A stretch of DNA of 64,000 bases from contig PVNU02000853.1 of the NCBI GenBank assembly GCA_003013855.2, forward strand, positions 1,736,001-1,800,000, given 5' to 3'. Below the pieces are notes generated by a model. The model was not told where the DNA came from, did not search any database, and was given only the letters and a program-made list of their open reading frames with translations. This DNA is from Liriodendron chinense (Eukaryota > Streptophyta > Magnoliopsida > Magnoliales > Magnoliaceae). The position numbers and the translations under genes are program-made. Shown one piece after another: positions 12,758 to 24,823 of the stretch (positions are counted from its first letter, which is position 1; the number at the start of each line of letters is the position of its first letter).

Positions 12758-14344
12758 TGTTCGCTTTCCCAAGTGTAGGGTTACGATGTAGTAATAATCT
12801 CGGTAAGACCGAGGTCGATCCACAGGGACTTATGTAGAATTTCACAAACACATCCAAAAATATCTATTGAAAGTTAATAATCATAATTTGAATAAGATTG
12901 ATGTGAGTAACAATTTTAAACTAATTTGAATGTAAACAATTATAAAAAGACACTAGGGGTTTAAGGATCCACTTGTAGCAATCCTTGATGTTCAATCCGC
13001 TATGGTTTCTCACTTTCTCAACTAGAATCGATATTAAGATCTATCTAGTCGGATGATAGAGCTGTTAAACCAAACAATCTGTCATATGTAAGTTCAATGC
13101 ACAGGATTCACTCAATGTAGGCTGAGTTGAGCATGCTCAATTGCATAGGTCAGTCCCCATTCCAAAAGGTTCAGTTCACAATCATAACCATCCTCAAGTC
13201 CTGTCACAAGACGAGGCTAGATTACAATCTGAACTTAATTCAAATCACATGCATAGTCCATACACATTACAGAAATTCAGAAAAGTAGAACTTTGGTAGG
13301 AAGTCCCCACATGAAGATCATAGTACTAGAGCGTACTCCAATTCCTCGGATCATACAGGTCTAAACTAATGCAAACCAATTAAGAAATTAAGTAATTCTC
13401 CCAACCATCCATGAGTCATCATAAGACTAAGAAAAAGTACTTAAAACTTGTATAAACTTCAAACCATAGTCCATAAACATGAATTCTAACTTAAAACCAA
13501 CTGAATACGAATTGAAACATCTTGGATCCACTACAAGCTTCACCTCTTAGCCCTAACTAAGAGGTTTAGTTGCTCATGATCCAAGGAAACATGAAACAAC
13601 CAAAAAACTCATAAAAATAGTAAAACAAACTAGAAGGAGTTGTGGAACTCCGAAATCCACTTCCGCCGCCTCCAAGCTTGCTTAAACCCTCCTAAGATAC
13701 CCTAGGAACGATCCCTAGGTGTCCTTTTATAGTGGGGAGGCTCCACAACTTCAGAAGATTCGAGAATCTGTGTAACACTTACGCACTGCGTAGAGAAAAT
13801 TGGCGCCAGAATTAGAAGTTTAAAACTTACGCAGACGACCGGTCGTACGACCGGTCGCAGTGGCTGGACGACCGGTCGCAGTGCTGGACGACCGGTCTCA
13901 AAACAGCCTAAAAGTGTCCAGAGAGTTTTGTCCTGAAAAATTAATTTAAGGACCGGTCGCCCGATCGGTTGCAGAAGTGGACGACCGTTCGCACGACCGG
14001 TCGTGAATGGTCCAGAGAGTAATGGCTTCTGGGTCTTCCTCTGTGCATGCGCGGACCGGTCGGACGACCGATCTTTGGCTTTGGACGATCGGTCAGACGA
14101 CCAGTCATGGGCACCTTCTTCTGCATTCTTTTCTTCTTTTCTCTGACTTCTTTCTTTCATTCTTCGACGCTAGCTCCTTTGATCTTCTTTGCTTCTAACT
14201 AGCACCTTTAGGTCTTCAATTGATGCTTCTCTCTCTCATCCCTACAATCATGAATCCATACATTAGATTAGTCTATAAATCATAACAACTAGCATAATGA
14301 GTGATGAATTGGGGTTAGAATATGCACAATTAAGAACTCAATCA
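12758..14344 (-). repeat. Element H 3' LTR
   Basis: Starts TGTTCGCTTTCCCAAGTG and ends AACTCAATCA, one base longer at the end than the other copy. The dyad array is at 13837-14106, with several dyads 20-21 bp apart. The TATA-like ccttttatag is near 13723-13732. The stem-loop at 13543-13564 has one mismatch. Confidence 0.92.
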
Positions 14345-15594
14345 CACCCCCCAACCAGCATTTTGCTAGTCCCGAGCAAAACATGCGTGAAACTAATTCC
14401 ATTCTCCAAAACCCAACTCCCCTTTAGAAACCCTTCTTCTATACATCCCGAGATACATAAGAGTAAGAGTTAGAGAAATTAAGTGATAGAGGTTGAAATC
14501 ATAAACTCTCAAATCATAATAAGTACCCATATGAAATTCCCGCTGATTGGTTGACAAATAGAAGAACTTGAACAATTTCAATCTAGTGTGCTTAGTGAAA
14601 ATTCTTTTCATGAGTTTCCAGCGTTATCTTCTTCATAAATCAACGAGACTATGGATCTCAAGGTATATAGAGCAACAACAAGCCAATGACAGGAATTTGC
14701 CTTACCGTCCTTCCGACGACTTTCGCACTACGTCCCATTTCCGGCTTTAGTTATGGGTAGACCATCCCCCGGTTGGTAGTAGGTAGCCCTAATTGGAATT
14801 TTCCACCATTTTTCAATCATTCCCAATTTCATCCTTCCTTTTCCTTTTTCTTTTAAATTAGATAGGATTTTTAGAAATCCATATCTTTCGTTATTTTCCC
14901 ATGGACAAGGATGGACAACGTACCCCGGCTTGATGTCTCAACACCTTGAATCAAAATCTAACTGATCCACAAATCACATAATCCCTTCAATTCGTGAAAA
15001 TCGTGTAATGTGAACTAGGTGTAAGAGTGTTCAAATTTTCTATCAATCACAGAATTCGGGGAATTCTCATATAAAACCATTATGCCAAGAGAAGATCAAG
15101 ATTTACAACTTCATACACTTCATATCCCCTCCTCTTACGCTCATATCATCTTGAATGCATAGACTCAAAATTTCCAAAAGAGTTTTGAATTTTAGAAAAA
15201 TCGAAAAATTTTACATTATTGCTCGAAATGTTACAAAACGCTGGATTCATCCAAGTGATCCTACACCCCCCAACCAAATCTTGCATTGTCCTCAATGTAA
15301 AAATGTGCAATGAGCAAAACATGAGAGCAATTTGAAAAGAAAATGGAGTGAGGAACAATAGTACCTGAGAGAGTGAAAAGTGGAATTCTTCCTCCTTCTA
15401 ACAAACCTAAGCGAAAGCAAACAAAAGCAACAAAATCCTAATCCTAACTACTCTATACCTCCGTCAGACTAGGAGATCAATTCCATCAACCCATCCAAAA
15501 GCATAAAGTCAAGCAGAATCATTAGATGGATCAAAAGGTTTTGCAATAACGTCATCCAATATCCTGCGTTACAATACACATGTGTGTGAGTGAT
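14345..15594 (-). other. Element H 3' untranslated region with two PPT copies
   Basis: Same organisation as in G and L. CACCCCCCAACC occurs at 14345-14356 next to the LTR and again at 15264-15275. Inverted repeats lie in between (cgtccttccgacg near 14706-14718). No supported gene; the short frames present are not conserved between the four elements. Confidence 0.75.
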
Positions 15595-18355
15595 CTAGAT
15601 AAGCCACTGAAGATTCCAAAAAATAATTTCAGTGGGTTCATTAATGTTTTTACCACATGTATAAGGGGAGACATCGTCATATTTATCAGAAAAAATATGT
15701 CTCCATTCAGATTTTCCTGGGCATTGAATTTGCAAATATGGATCATCCCAGGGTTGGTAGGGATCGGTATGCATGATCCATAGAGGTGCGGAAATATGAA
15801 TTGATTTCTCAGTACAACAAAGTGTTGTTTTCACATCCCTCTTTTGGCTAACGTTATATGCCAATACCGACTCAAAAGGTGTGACTATGTCCCCTATCAC
15901 ATCAACATTTTTATCAAGAGCATAGGCCGCATCTTCTTCTAAGTGATTGGGGTAAGGAGTTGAGAGGGACACATCTTCCACAATAGAATTGATCATGTTT
16001 ATTTCGTGGACCTCTTCATCTTCATCCTCTTGTTGGTTGTCAACATTGAAAGCATTTAACGCAATCGTCATATTACCAAAGGACATTTGTATGACCCCAC
16101 TCCTACAATTTATGATAGCGTTTGATGTAGCTAGTAATGGACGGCCAAGTATGACAGGAATTTGAGGGCCACTATTAACCATGGGTTGTGTGTCTAAGAC
16201 AATGAAGTCCATTGGGTAGTAGACCTTGTCAACTTGGACAAGAACATCCTCAATCACCCCTCTCGGAATACGAATCGATCGGTCAGCGAGTTGTAATGTG
16301 GTTTTGGTAGGTTTTAATTCACCTAAACCCAATTGTTCATAGACCGAAAAGGGTATTAAGTTCACACTTGCTCCTAGATCAAGTAAAGCATGTTTCACCC
16401 GGTAGTCTCCAATTATGCATGATATTGTCGGAATACCAGGATCTTTGTATTTCTTGGGCATCCTGTGATTTATAATGGCGCTTACATTCTCTGTCAAAAA
16501 TGCCTTCTTTTGCACATGTATTTTTCTTTTTATCGTGCAAAGATTCTTAAAAAACTTAGCATATGACGGAATTTGTTTAATGGCATCCAACAATGGGATG
16601 TTGATCTTCACCTGCTTAAAAACCTCTAAAATTTTCAGATTTTTGTCTAAAGGTTTAGGTGAAATCAACCTTTGTGGAAACGGGGCAACCAGTTTGTATT
16701 GCCTTTCTGGTTCTTTCTCCTGTGGAGTGTTGTTCAAGTTATCATCCTCTTTAGATATTTTCGGATCATTAGGCTGTGGGGCCTTCAGCGGATTAGATTT
16801 ATCAATAATCTTCTCACTTCTCAAAGTGGTGATAGCTTGAACATGCTCCATATGTTGGGAGGATAAGCTTGCATCTTGTATCTCAAATTGGATCCTTGGG
16901 TTAGGAAGAGGTTGGGCAGGAAGTGTGCCTTTCTCCCTAACACTAAGGTGCAATTCAACCCTAGCCATTGAGGTTTTCAAGTCATTGATGGCTTGGGTTG
17001 TATTTTGATTAAATCTCTTGCATGAACCCATCTATTTTCAGAGAATTAGTCTTGTTATACTCAACTTGGACCGATACAAATGCACCCAACATCTCCTCTA
17101 GCGAAACTTTTGGAGTAATGACTAGAGATGGACCTAGTATAGGTTGAGCTTGAGGGATATTGGTTGCATTCGCAGTGGGTCCATTCTTCCAACTGAAGTT
17201 GGGAAGGTTCTTCCAACTAGAATCATACGTATTTGAGTTTGGAGCACCAAATTGCCGTTGATAACTGTTTATGGCATTTGCTTGTTCTTGTAAGATGTCT
17301 TGAACTGCTGAGTCTTGTGTTGTATATTGATTTCCGGCACAAACTCCACAAACAGTTTCAACGTCCTTAGAGTTGATCGTCTCTCCTTTCCTTAATTCTA
17401 TTGCCTCGACTTTTCTTGTGAGGCTAGCCACACGTGCACTTAAGCTATCTTCTTCCGATAAGACGTAAATTCCCCATTTTTCCTTTTGTTGGCTAGTCTT
17501 GGAATTTGTTGGTTTAGATGTATCCCATGACTGTGCATTCTCAGCCAATTCTTCCAAATAATCCCATGCTTCATCAGCCTCCTTATTCATGAATTCCCCA
17601 TTACACATCATCTCTACGAATTGGCGCATGGGTGAAGTCAGTCCTTCATAGAAAAAGCTTATAACCCGCCAAATTTCATAGCCATGATGTGGGCATGCGT
17701 TTAATAGGTCATTAAACCTCTCGCAACATTGGAAGAAGGTTTCATCTTCCTTTTGGGCAAAGTTCATGATAAGGCGCTTCAACATATTTGTTTTGTGAGT
17801 AGGGAAGAATTTTTTTATGAATTCCCTATGCATATCAATCCATGCACCAATTGATCTTGGCCTTAATGCATGAAGCCAACCTTTAGCTTTGTCTTTAAGA
17901 GTAAAAGGGAAGAATTTGAGTCTCACCACATCATCAGTTACATTAGCAAAGTGCATGGTGGTTATTACCTCATCAAACTCCTTAAGGTGTTGATAGGCAC
18001 TTTCACTGTCTAATCCATGGAATTTAGGGAGAAGTTGGATCACTCCCGGTTTCAAATCCACATTCCCTGCATTTTGTGGAAAAACTATGCATGAGGGAGT
18101 GCTCGTTCTTGCTGGTTGCAAGAAATCACGTAAAGTTCTTGGTCAGGGAACATTCTCAACCACATTCTCCCCCGTTTCAGTTTGGTTTTGGCCCAGATTA
18201 GGATTGGCCATCGGATTAGGTTGATTTGCAGCCATGTTTTCAGACAAAATTGGAGAGTTTAGATATCTCCTAGCATGTGGCTCTCTGTCAATTCCTTCTA
18301 CTATCCCCCCTTCACTTATGAGTCGGTTATTGGAATCCCGAGCCCAATGTGGCAT
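15595..18355 (-). pseudogene. gag-pro: Athila gag-protease pseudogene with unrecognised C-terminal tail (element H)
   Basis: The start at 18355 gives MPHWARDSNNRLISEGG, the conserved Athila gag start here. Gag runs to about 17010 and protease follows in another frame (15595-17031), with LLDLGASVNLIP as the active-site region near residue 218 of that frame. Breaks: an arginine codon CGA became TGA (18143-18145), and an 8-bp deletion near 17012-17025 shifts the frame. The zinc knuckle near 17311-17352 reads C-x2-C-x4-Y-x4-S, so both its histidine and last cysteine are lost. After protease comes the same unknown tail as in G (PLWIMHTDPYQPWDDPYLQ, CPGKSEWRH, YTCGKNI), itself shifted near its end. 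No pol follows. Confidence 0.88.
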
Positions 18356-18923
18356 GCAAAACCAAAAATATGAAACAAAGAGAAAGAAGAATTCTTCCTC
18401 CCTTTCTTCACTCTTCTCTAAGACCGAAGCACAAGGTGTCTTGCAATGGCTAAGCCAAAAGCAAGGATAGAGATCGATTTCTCCTGGTCAATAGGGGTTC
18501 AAAGAACTCCCCACCCACTCTTTGAATCTTTTGAGAAAAGTGCAGAAAAAGGAGAAAGAGGAGTAGAGGTGAGAAAAGAAATCTCTGAGCAAAAGGTGAT
18601 CCAAGACGGTAGAGGCCGACCAATAGGAATCCAGGTAGCACAGGGCCGACCTTTCAGAGATCCAAAGGAGTCTCCACCCACTCTACAAGAGATGATTATG
18701 ATAGAAATGAATAGGAGAAGGAGAAGAGTAAGGTTTAGAAGGATAGAACCTGATTTGGCACTTGAACTCCTTATATCTTCTTCAGCTTCCTAAAAATCCC
18801 TGCAAAAAGAAAAATCACATAAAACAGACTAAGTTAGTTCTAAAATCCTAAAAATCCTAAATAGATACTAATTTCAGAAATTTGTAAAAACCGTCAAAGT
18901 CCTCGGCAACAGCGCCAAAAACT
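18356..18923 (-). other. Element H 5' leader with PBS
   Basis: Leader homologous to that of L. The PBS at 18900-18917 differs from TGGCGCCGTTGCCGGGGA at two positions. The open frames on the plus strand here are shadows without homology support. Confidence 0.82.
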
Positions 18924-21900
18924 TGTTCGCTTCCCCAAGTGTAGGGTTGCGATGTAGTAATAATCTCGGTAAGACCGAGGTCGATCCACAGGGACTTATG
19001 TAGAATTTCACAAACACATCCAAAAATATCTATTGAAAGCAAATAATCAGAATTTGAATAAGATTGATGTGAGTAACAATTTTAAACTAATTTGAATGTA
19101 AACAATTATAAAAAGGCACTAGGGGTTTAAGGATCCACTTGTAGCAATCCTTGATGTTCAATCCGCTGTGGTTTCTCACTTTCTCAACTAGAATCGATAT
19201 TAAGATCTATCTAGTCGGATGATAGAGCTGTTAAACCAAACAATCTGTCATATGTAAGTTCAATGCACAGGATTCACTCAATGTAGGCTGAGCTGAGCAT
19301 GCTCAATTGCATAGGTCAGTCCCCATTCCAAAAGGTTCAGTTCACAATCATAACCATCCTCAAGTCTTGTCACAAGACAAGGCTAGATTACAATCTGAAC
19401 TTGATTCAAATCACATGCATAGTCCATACACATTACAGAAATTCAGAAAAGTAGAACTTTGGTAGGAAGTCCCCACATGAAGATCATAGTACTAGAGCGT
19501 ACTCCAATTCCTCGGATCATACAGGTCTAGACTAATGCAAACCAATTAAGAAATTAAGTAATTCTCCCAAAAATCCATGAGTCATCATAAGACTAAGAAA
19601 AACTACTTAAAACTTGTATAAACTTTAAACCATAGTCCATAAACATGAACTTCCAACTTAAAACCAACTGAATACGAATTGAAACATCTTGGATCCACTA
19701 CAAGCTTCACCTCTTAGCCCTAGCTAAGAGGTTTAGCTGCTCATGATCCAAGGAAACATGAAACAACCAAAAAACTCTTAAAAATAGTAAAACAAACTAG
19801 AAGGAGTTGTGGAACTCCGAAATCCACGTCCGCCGCCTCCAAGCTTGCTTAAACCCTCCTAAGATACCCTAGGAACGATCCCTAGGTGTCCTTTTATAGT
19901 AGGGAGGCTCCGCAACTTCAGAAGATTCGAGAATCTGCGTAACACTTACGCACTGCGCAGAGAAAATCGACGCCAGAATTAGAAGTGTAAAACTTACGCA
20001 GACGACCGGTCGTACGACCGGTCGCAGTGGCTGGACGATCGGTCGTAGTGCTGGACGACCAGTCTCAAAACAGCCTAAAAGTGTCTAGAGAGTTTTGTCC
20101 CGAAAATTAATTTAAGGATCGGTCGCACGACCGGTCGCAGAAGTGGACGACCGATTGCACAACCGGTCGTGAATGGTCCAGAGAGTAATGGCTTCTAGGT
20201 CTTCCTCTGTGCATGCGTGGACCGGTCGGACGACCGGTCTTTGGCTTTGGACGACCGGTCGGACGACCGGTCGTGGGCACTGTTCGCTTCCCCAAGTGTA
20301 GGGTTGCGATGTAGTAATAATCTCGGTAAGACCGAGGTCGATCCACAGGGAAGGAAGTAAACAATTCAAATTATCCTAATAACTAGAATCTAAAGAGGTT
20401 TGTGAAATTGGTTTCGAACATAAAATAGAAAATCTGATAATGAAAAGATAACTAGAGCATCAAGGATCTACTTATAGCTTTCCTTAGATGCATAATTCGC
20501 TATGGTTTCTCACTTTCTCAACTAGAATCGATATAAAGATTTACCTAGTCGGATGATAGAGCTGTTAAACCAAACAATCTGCCATATGTAAGTTCAATGC
20601 ATAGCATTCACTCAATGTAGGCTGAGCTGAGCATGCTCAATTGCATAGGTCCATTCCACATTCCAAAAGGTTTAGTTCACAATCATAACCATCCTCAAGT
20701 CCTATCACAAGACAAGGCTAGATCATGATTTGAACTTGATTCAAATCACATGCACAATCCATACATATTACAGAAATTCAGAAAAGTAGAACTTTGGTAG
20801 GAAGTCCCCACATGAAGATCATAGTACTAGAGCGCACTCCAATTCCTCGGATCATATAGGTCTAGACTGATGCAAACCAATTAAGAATTTAAGTAATTCT
20901 CCCAAACATCCATGAGTCATCATAAGACTAAGAAAAACTACTTAAAGTTTGTATGAACTTCAAACCATAGTTCATAATCATGAATTCCAACTTTAAAACT
21001 AATAAAACAAATTAAACAATCTAAGAAAACTATAAGGTTCACCTCTTAGCTCTAGCTAAGAGATTAGCTAATGAAAAGCATATTGAAAATAAAACTAGAA
21101 CTAAGAAAAGGAAGAAAAACTAGCTGGAGGAGGCTAGGAAGCCTCCTATGACTTGAACTCCTTGCTCCCCACGTCCTTGGTTGCCTTGGAATAGAAGAGA
21201 GCACCTCCTTTTATAGTGCAGCAATAGTACAGCAACATAGCAGAATTTGTTTCGCTTGGTACGGCTTAACCAATGGTTGGATTGCCTTCAAAATTGATAT
21301 ATAGATTCCTTGTAATATGATCTTCCTCATAGATGATTTAGATTTCCAAGATTATCCTCTGAATGGGCCCACCAATCATATCACCGACCGCCTCTCAAAA
21401 TCGCGCACTTCGGGTACCTTCAGAACCAATCATCTTGCTTTCAACATTTCGGAGTGTACAGATGTCGGATTGATCTCAAATTTTGAACATTGGTAGAAAA
21501 CTTCCTCCTCTACATGATAGACGGATTAGATTGTCCAAAAAAATCCCAAAATATGGTCCTAAAAATTAGAACACTTAGGGCTTTTATAAACTCGGCGCAG
21601 TTGGATCTTTCTGGATGGTCCATCTTTCTTCAACCAGTACGATCAAACCACACATCCTTTTGATCTGAAACTTTGTGGTTATTCATATATGGATGTGGTC
21701 TAAAAGATGGTCAAAGTAGATTCTTCATATCATCAATGATGGGCCACCTGGACCGGCCCAGAGTGGAACAGCGAAATCTGGAACTTTCTGGACAGTTCGT
21801 ATTGTTTTGGCCACCACGATCAATCCGTAGCTCCGATCGACACGAAACCACTTGGGTTAGTTTGGCGTCGAGCTCCTCTTCGACATGGATGTGTTGGATT

Positions 21901-22593
21901 TCTAAATATCATCAAGATGGGCCCAGAAAACTGGTCTGAAAAATCAGAAACGGGAATGGCCTGCTGTCTGGAATCTGGAACCTGGAATTTGCATGGCCGA
22001 CCGGTCAAGACCGGTCTAGACCTGTCTATTTTGGTCCAGCGTGCTATGTAGAAAGTTGCATTGTTGGCCGACCGGTCTTGACCGGTTGGACCACCTTGTG
22101 GAGCTGCTTTTTCATTCTTTCCTTCTTTCTTTTCTTTCTTTTCTTCTCTCCTTCCTCTCTCTTTGCTTTCTTCTTTCTTTGGCCAACCTTGGGTCTTCAT
22201 CCAAGGCTTCTAAATGTACCCTTTTGGTCATCAATTGGGCAAAGCAACTCTCATTCCTACAACCACAAAACTATGCATTAGATTAGCCTTTAAATCATGA
22301 AAACCATGCATAATGAGTGATGAATTGGGGTTAGAATATGCACAATTAAGAGCTCAACAGGCACCTTCTTCTGCATTCTTTTCTTCTTTTCTCTGACTTC
22401 TTTCTTTCATTCTTCGACGCTAGCTCCTTTGATCTTCTTTGCTTCTAACTAGCACCTTTAGGTCTTCAATTGATGCTTCTCTCTCTCATCCCTACAATCT
22501 TGAATTCATGCATTAGATTAGCCTATAAATCATAACAACTAGCATAATGAGTGATGAATTGGGATTAGAATATGCACAATTAAGAACTCAACA
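18924..22593 (-). repeat. Element H 5' LTR, split by solo LTR I
   Basis: 18924-20280 and 22365-22593 form a 1586-bp LTR when solo LTR I and one GGCAC copy are set aside. Stem-loop at 19710-19731. Dyad array at 20003-20275, just before the insertion point. Confidence 0.93.
20281..22359 (-). mobile_element. Solo LTR I (long Athila LTR type), TSD GGCAC
   Basis: A single 2079-bp LTR starting TGTTCGCTTCCCC and ending GAGCTCAACA, flanked by GGCAC at 20276-20280 and 22360-22364. It is about 0.5 kb longer than the LTRs of H, J and L because U3 contains a set of degenerate ~170-bp repeats (about 21440-21940). Only a few dyads remain, at 21999-22090. The stem-loop is at 21042-21063 with the outer pair lost. 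Close relatives are K and N. Confidence 0.95.
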
Positions 22594-22621
22594 GAAATCC
22601 CCAACAACGGTGCTAAAAACT

Positions 22622-24205
22622 TGTTCACTCCCCAAGTGTAGGGTTGCGAAGTAGTAATAATTCGGAAAGACTGAGTATCGATTCCTATAGAGATTTATGA
22701 ATGGGTATTCTCAGGATTTGTCTAAAACAACTAATAATTAAGATCCTAGTAAGAACTAAAGCTGGAAAATAGTGATTTGAGTTTAAACAGTGAAAGTGTA
22801 AGGTAATATGAATCTAAAAAGGCACTAGAGCGCCAAGGATCCACTTTTGATAAGTGTCAATGCATCAACACAACTAGATCTCACATAACTCAATCGGAAT
22901 CGAATTCATATCTCTATCCGATCGGAATATAGAGCGGTTCAATTAACAATTATCTAAAACAGTTGCTCATTCATTGATTCGATTCCCACAACAATGCTTA
23001 AGCTTTGGGCACACTCAATTGTGTAGGCCAAGCCTCTTTCCAATCTAGTTGAGATTGATAACCATAGCTTTCATCAAATCTTGTCACTAGATCTGATTAT
23101 AGCCAATGATTAAAATTCTAATTAAATCAAAATCAATCAGTAAACAACTATTTCAAATTATAACAAAAGATAAAAACTTTAGTTGAATGAGTTCCCACAT
23201 GAAGATCAGCCCATTGTACACAAGGCAATCAAAGGGTCTACCATACCCGGAGTCGATGATAGATCAATGAACTACACAAGCATAACCGATGATCGGAAGA
23301 TAAGCTACTAAGTTTAGAATCACTAAGAATCACATGAGCCCGGAGTCATCAAGAGATCAAAGTAAAACCAAACTAGTACTTGATTCGAACTCATATTGAA
23401 CTAAATTCTTCAATTAAAACATAAAAAGGAAACCCAAGTTGCATCAATCCATAAAAAACAAATCAAAAGCTTCACCTCTTAGCCCTAGCTAAGAGGTTTT
23501 AGTTCATCTCTAACATCCTTGAACTAAAAGCCTTAAAAACATAAAAACTACTAAAACTGAAAGAAAAACTAGAAAAACTTGAAGTAGAATCCGTCTCCTA
23601 AGCTTCCTTGATGATCCCCATGTCTTAGCATGCCCTAGTATGAAGAGGAGAAGTCCCTTTTATAGATTGGCGTGGAAGATTCCAGATTGCGCAAGGAATT
23701 ACGCAATTGCACAGAGAAAATCGGAGCTTCACGCACAAGCTCTGTTACGCTGACAACCTGTCGCACGACCGGTCTGAGCTCCTGGACGACCGGTCTCTAA
23801 ACCTCAAAAATAGTCCATTGAGTTTTGTGTTTCTGGATTACTCTCGACCTGTCTGGCGACCGGTCTAAGAGGAGAAAAACAGTCCAAAAAATACACTGTC
23901 GACCTGTCTGTCGACTTATCTAGCGACCGTTCTAGCGACCGATCTACAGACAGGTCTAAGAAGAAAATTTCAGGTTTTCTTCTTTATCTCTTCTCTTTCT
24001 TTCTTGCTTCTTTCTTCCACCTTTTGGCACTTGTTCTATTGATCTTCAATGCATACAAAGTGACTCTTTTAACTTTGAATTAGTGAAGTCTCCCTTTCAT
24101 TTCTACAATCACAAATCCATGCATTAAATTAGTCTTTAAATCATGAAAATCATGTATAATGAGTGATGAATTGGGGTTAGAATATGCACAATTAAGAGCT
24201 CAACA
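22622..24205 (-). repeat. Element G 5' LTR
   Basis: 1584-bp LTR following the degenerate PBS TCCCCAACAACGGTGCTA (22598-22615). Ends GAGCTCAACA, then TSD TTAAT. Stem-loop at 23475-23496. The array at 23757-23965 is decayed, with many dyads reading gacctgtc or gaccgttc. Confidence 0.92.
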
Positions 24206-24823
24206 TTAATCACAAAGTGAGTACTCCCTATCACCCATAAACAAGTGGACAAGCTGAGATATCCAACAGGGAGATTAAACATATTTTGGAGAAAACGGTA
24301 AACCCCGATCGCAAGGATTGGTCGCTTTGACTTACCGATGCACTTTGGGCTTACCGTACTGCTTTTAAAACCTCTATTGGAATGTCACCCTATAGACTTG
24401 TCTTTGGAAAGGCTTGTCACTTGCCTGTGCAGTTGGAACATAAGGCGTATTGGGCAATTAAGAAGATGAATTTTAATTCTGACAAGGCAAGCTCGTTGCG
24501 CAAACTACAATTGAATGAACATGCGGAACTCCGGAATGAAGCTAATGAAAATGCGAGAATTTACAAGGACAAGACGAAGGTATTCCATGATAAGAACATT
24601 CTTCGTAAGACATTCACGATTAATCAAAAAGTCCTTCTGTATAATTCTCGCCTACATTTATTTCCGGGGAAATTGAGATCTCGATGGACCGGTCCCTACA
24701 TTGTGCAAACTTTCTACCCATATGGGACTGTTGAGTTGTTAATTCCAAGGAACGGCAACATCTTTAAGGCGAATGGTCAATGATTAAAGCCGTTCTTTGA
24801 AAAGTTTCCTTCAGAAGGTATGT
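24206..24823 (+). pseudogene. pol: Athila integrase C-terminal part (element E, part 2)
   Basis: Direct continuation of the integrase interrupted at 6949; the first five bases TTAAT repeat the duplicated target. It encodes the STPYHPQTSGQAE-type region with the catalytic glutamate in a mutated form, then SPYRLVFGKACHLPVQLEH and RWTGPYIVQTFYPYGTVEL, the GPY/F-type end of Athila integrases. A CGA-to-TGA type stop lies at 24781-24783 where L reads arginine. The last codons are split off by solo LTR K and resume at 26900 with a further premature TAG before the natural stop near 26930. Confidence 0.88.

Larger units (their letters stand above)
12758..22593 (-). mobile_element. Element H: gag-protease-only Athila derivative, TSD GAAAT
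   Basis: Minus-strand element with LTRs 12758-14344 (1587 bp) and 18924-20280 plus 22365-22593 (1586 bp without solo LTR I). It is flanked by GAAAT at 12753-12757 and 22594-22598. The internal region is about 4.6 kb: PPT, 3' untranslated region, gag-protease and leader with PBS. Pol is absent with no trace, as in G, so replication would need proteins from an autonomous relative such as L. Its two LTRs differ visibly more than those of L. Confidence 0.93.
6950..24205 (-). mobile_element. Element G: non-autonomous Athila derivative, TSD TTAAT
   Basis: Minus-strand element with LTRs at 6950-10139 (interrupted by solo LTR J) and 22622-24205. It is bounded by TTAAT at 6945-6949 and 24206-24210. 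Inside are the PPT, a 3' untranslated region, a fragment of the protease region with the shared unknown tail (11385-12165), the leader, and a weakened PBS. Gag, the protease active site and pol are absent. Element H is inserted in its leader. Its LTR sequence (TGTTCACTCCCC start) forms a separate subgroup from H and L. Confidence 0.92.

Noticed and set aside
18446..18793. Plus-strand frame in the leader of H (and similar ones in L and G)
   Set aside because: Antisense to the conserved leader, differently interrupted in each element, no recognisable domain.
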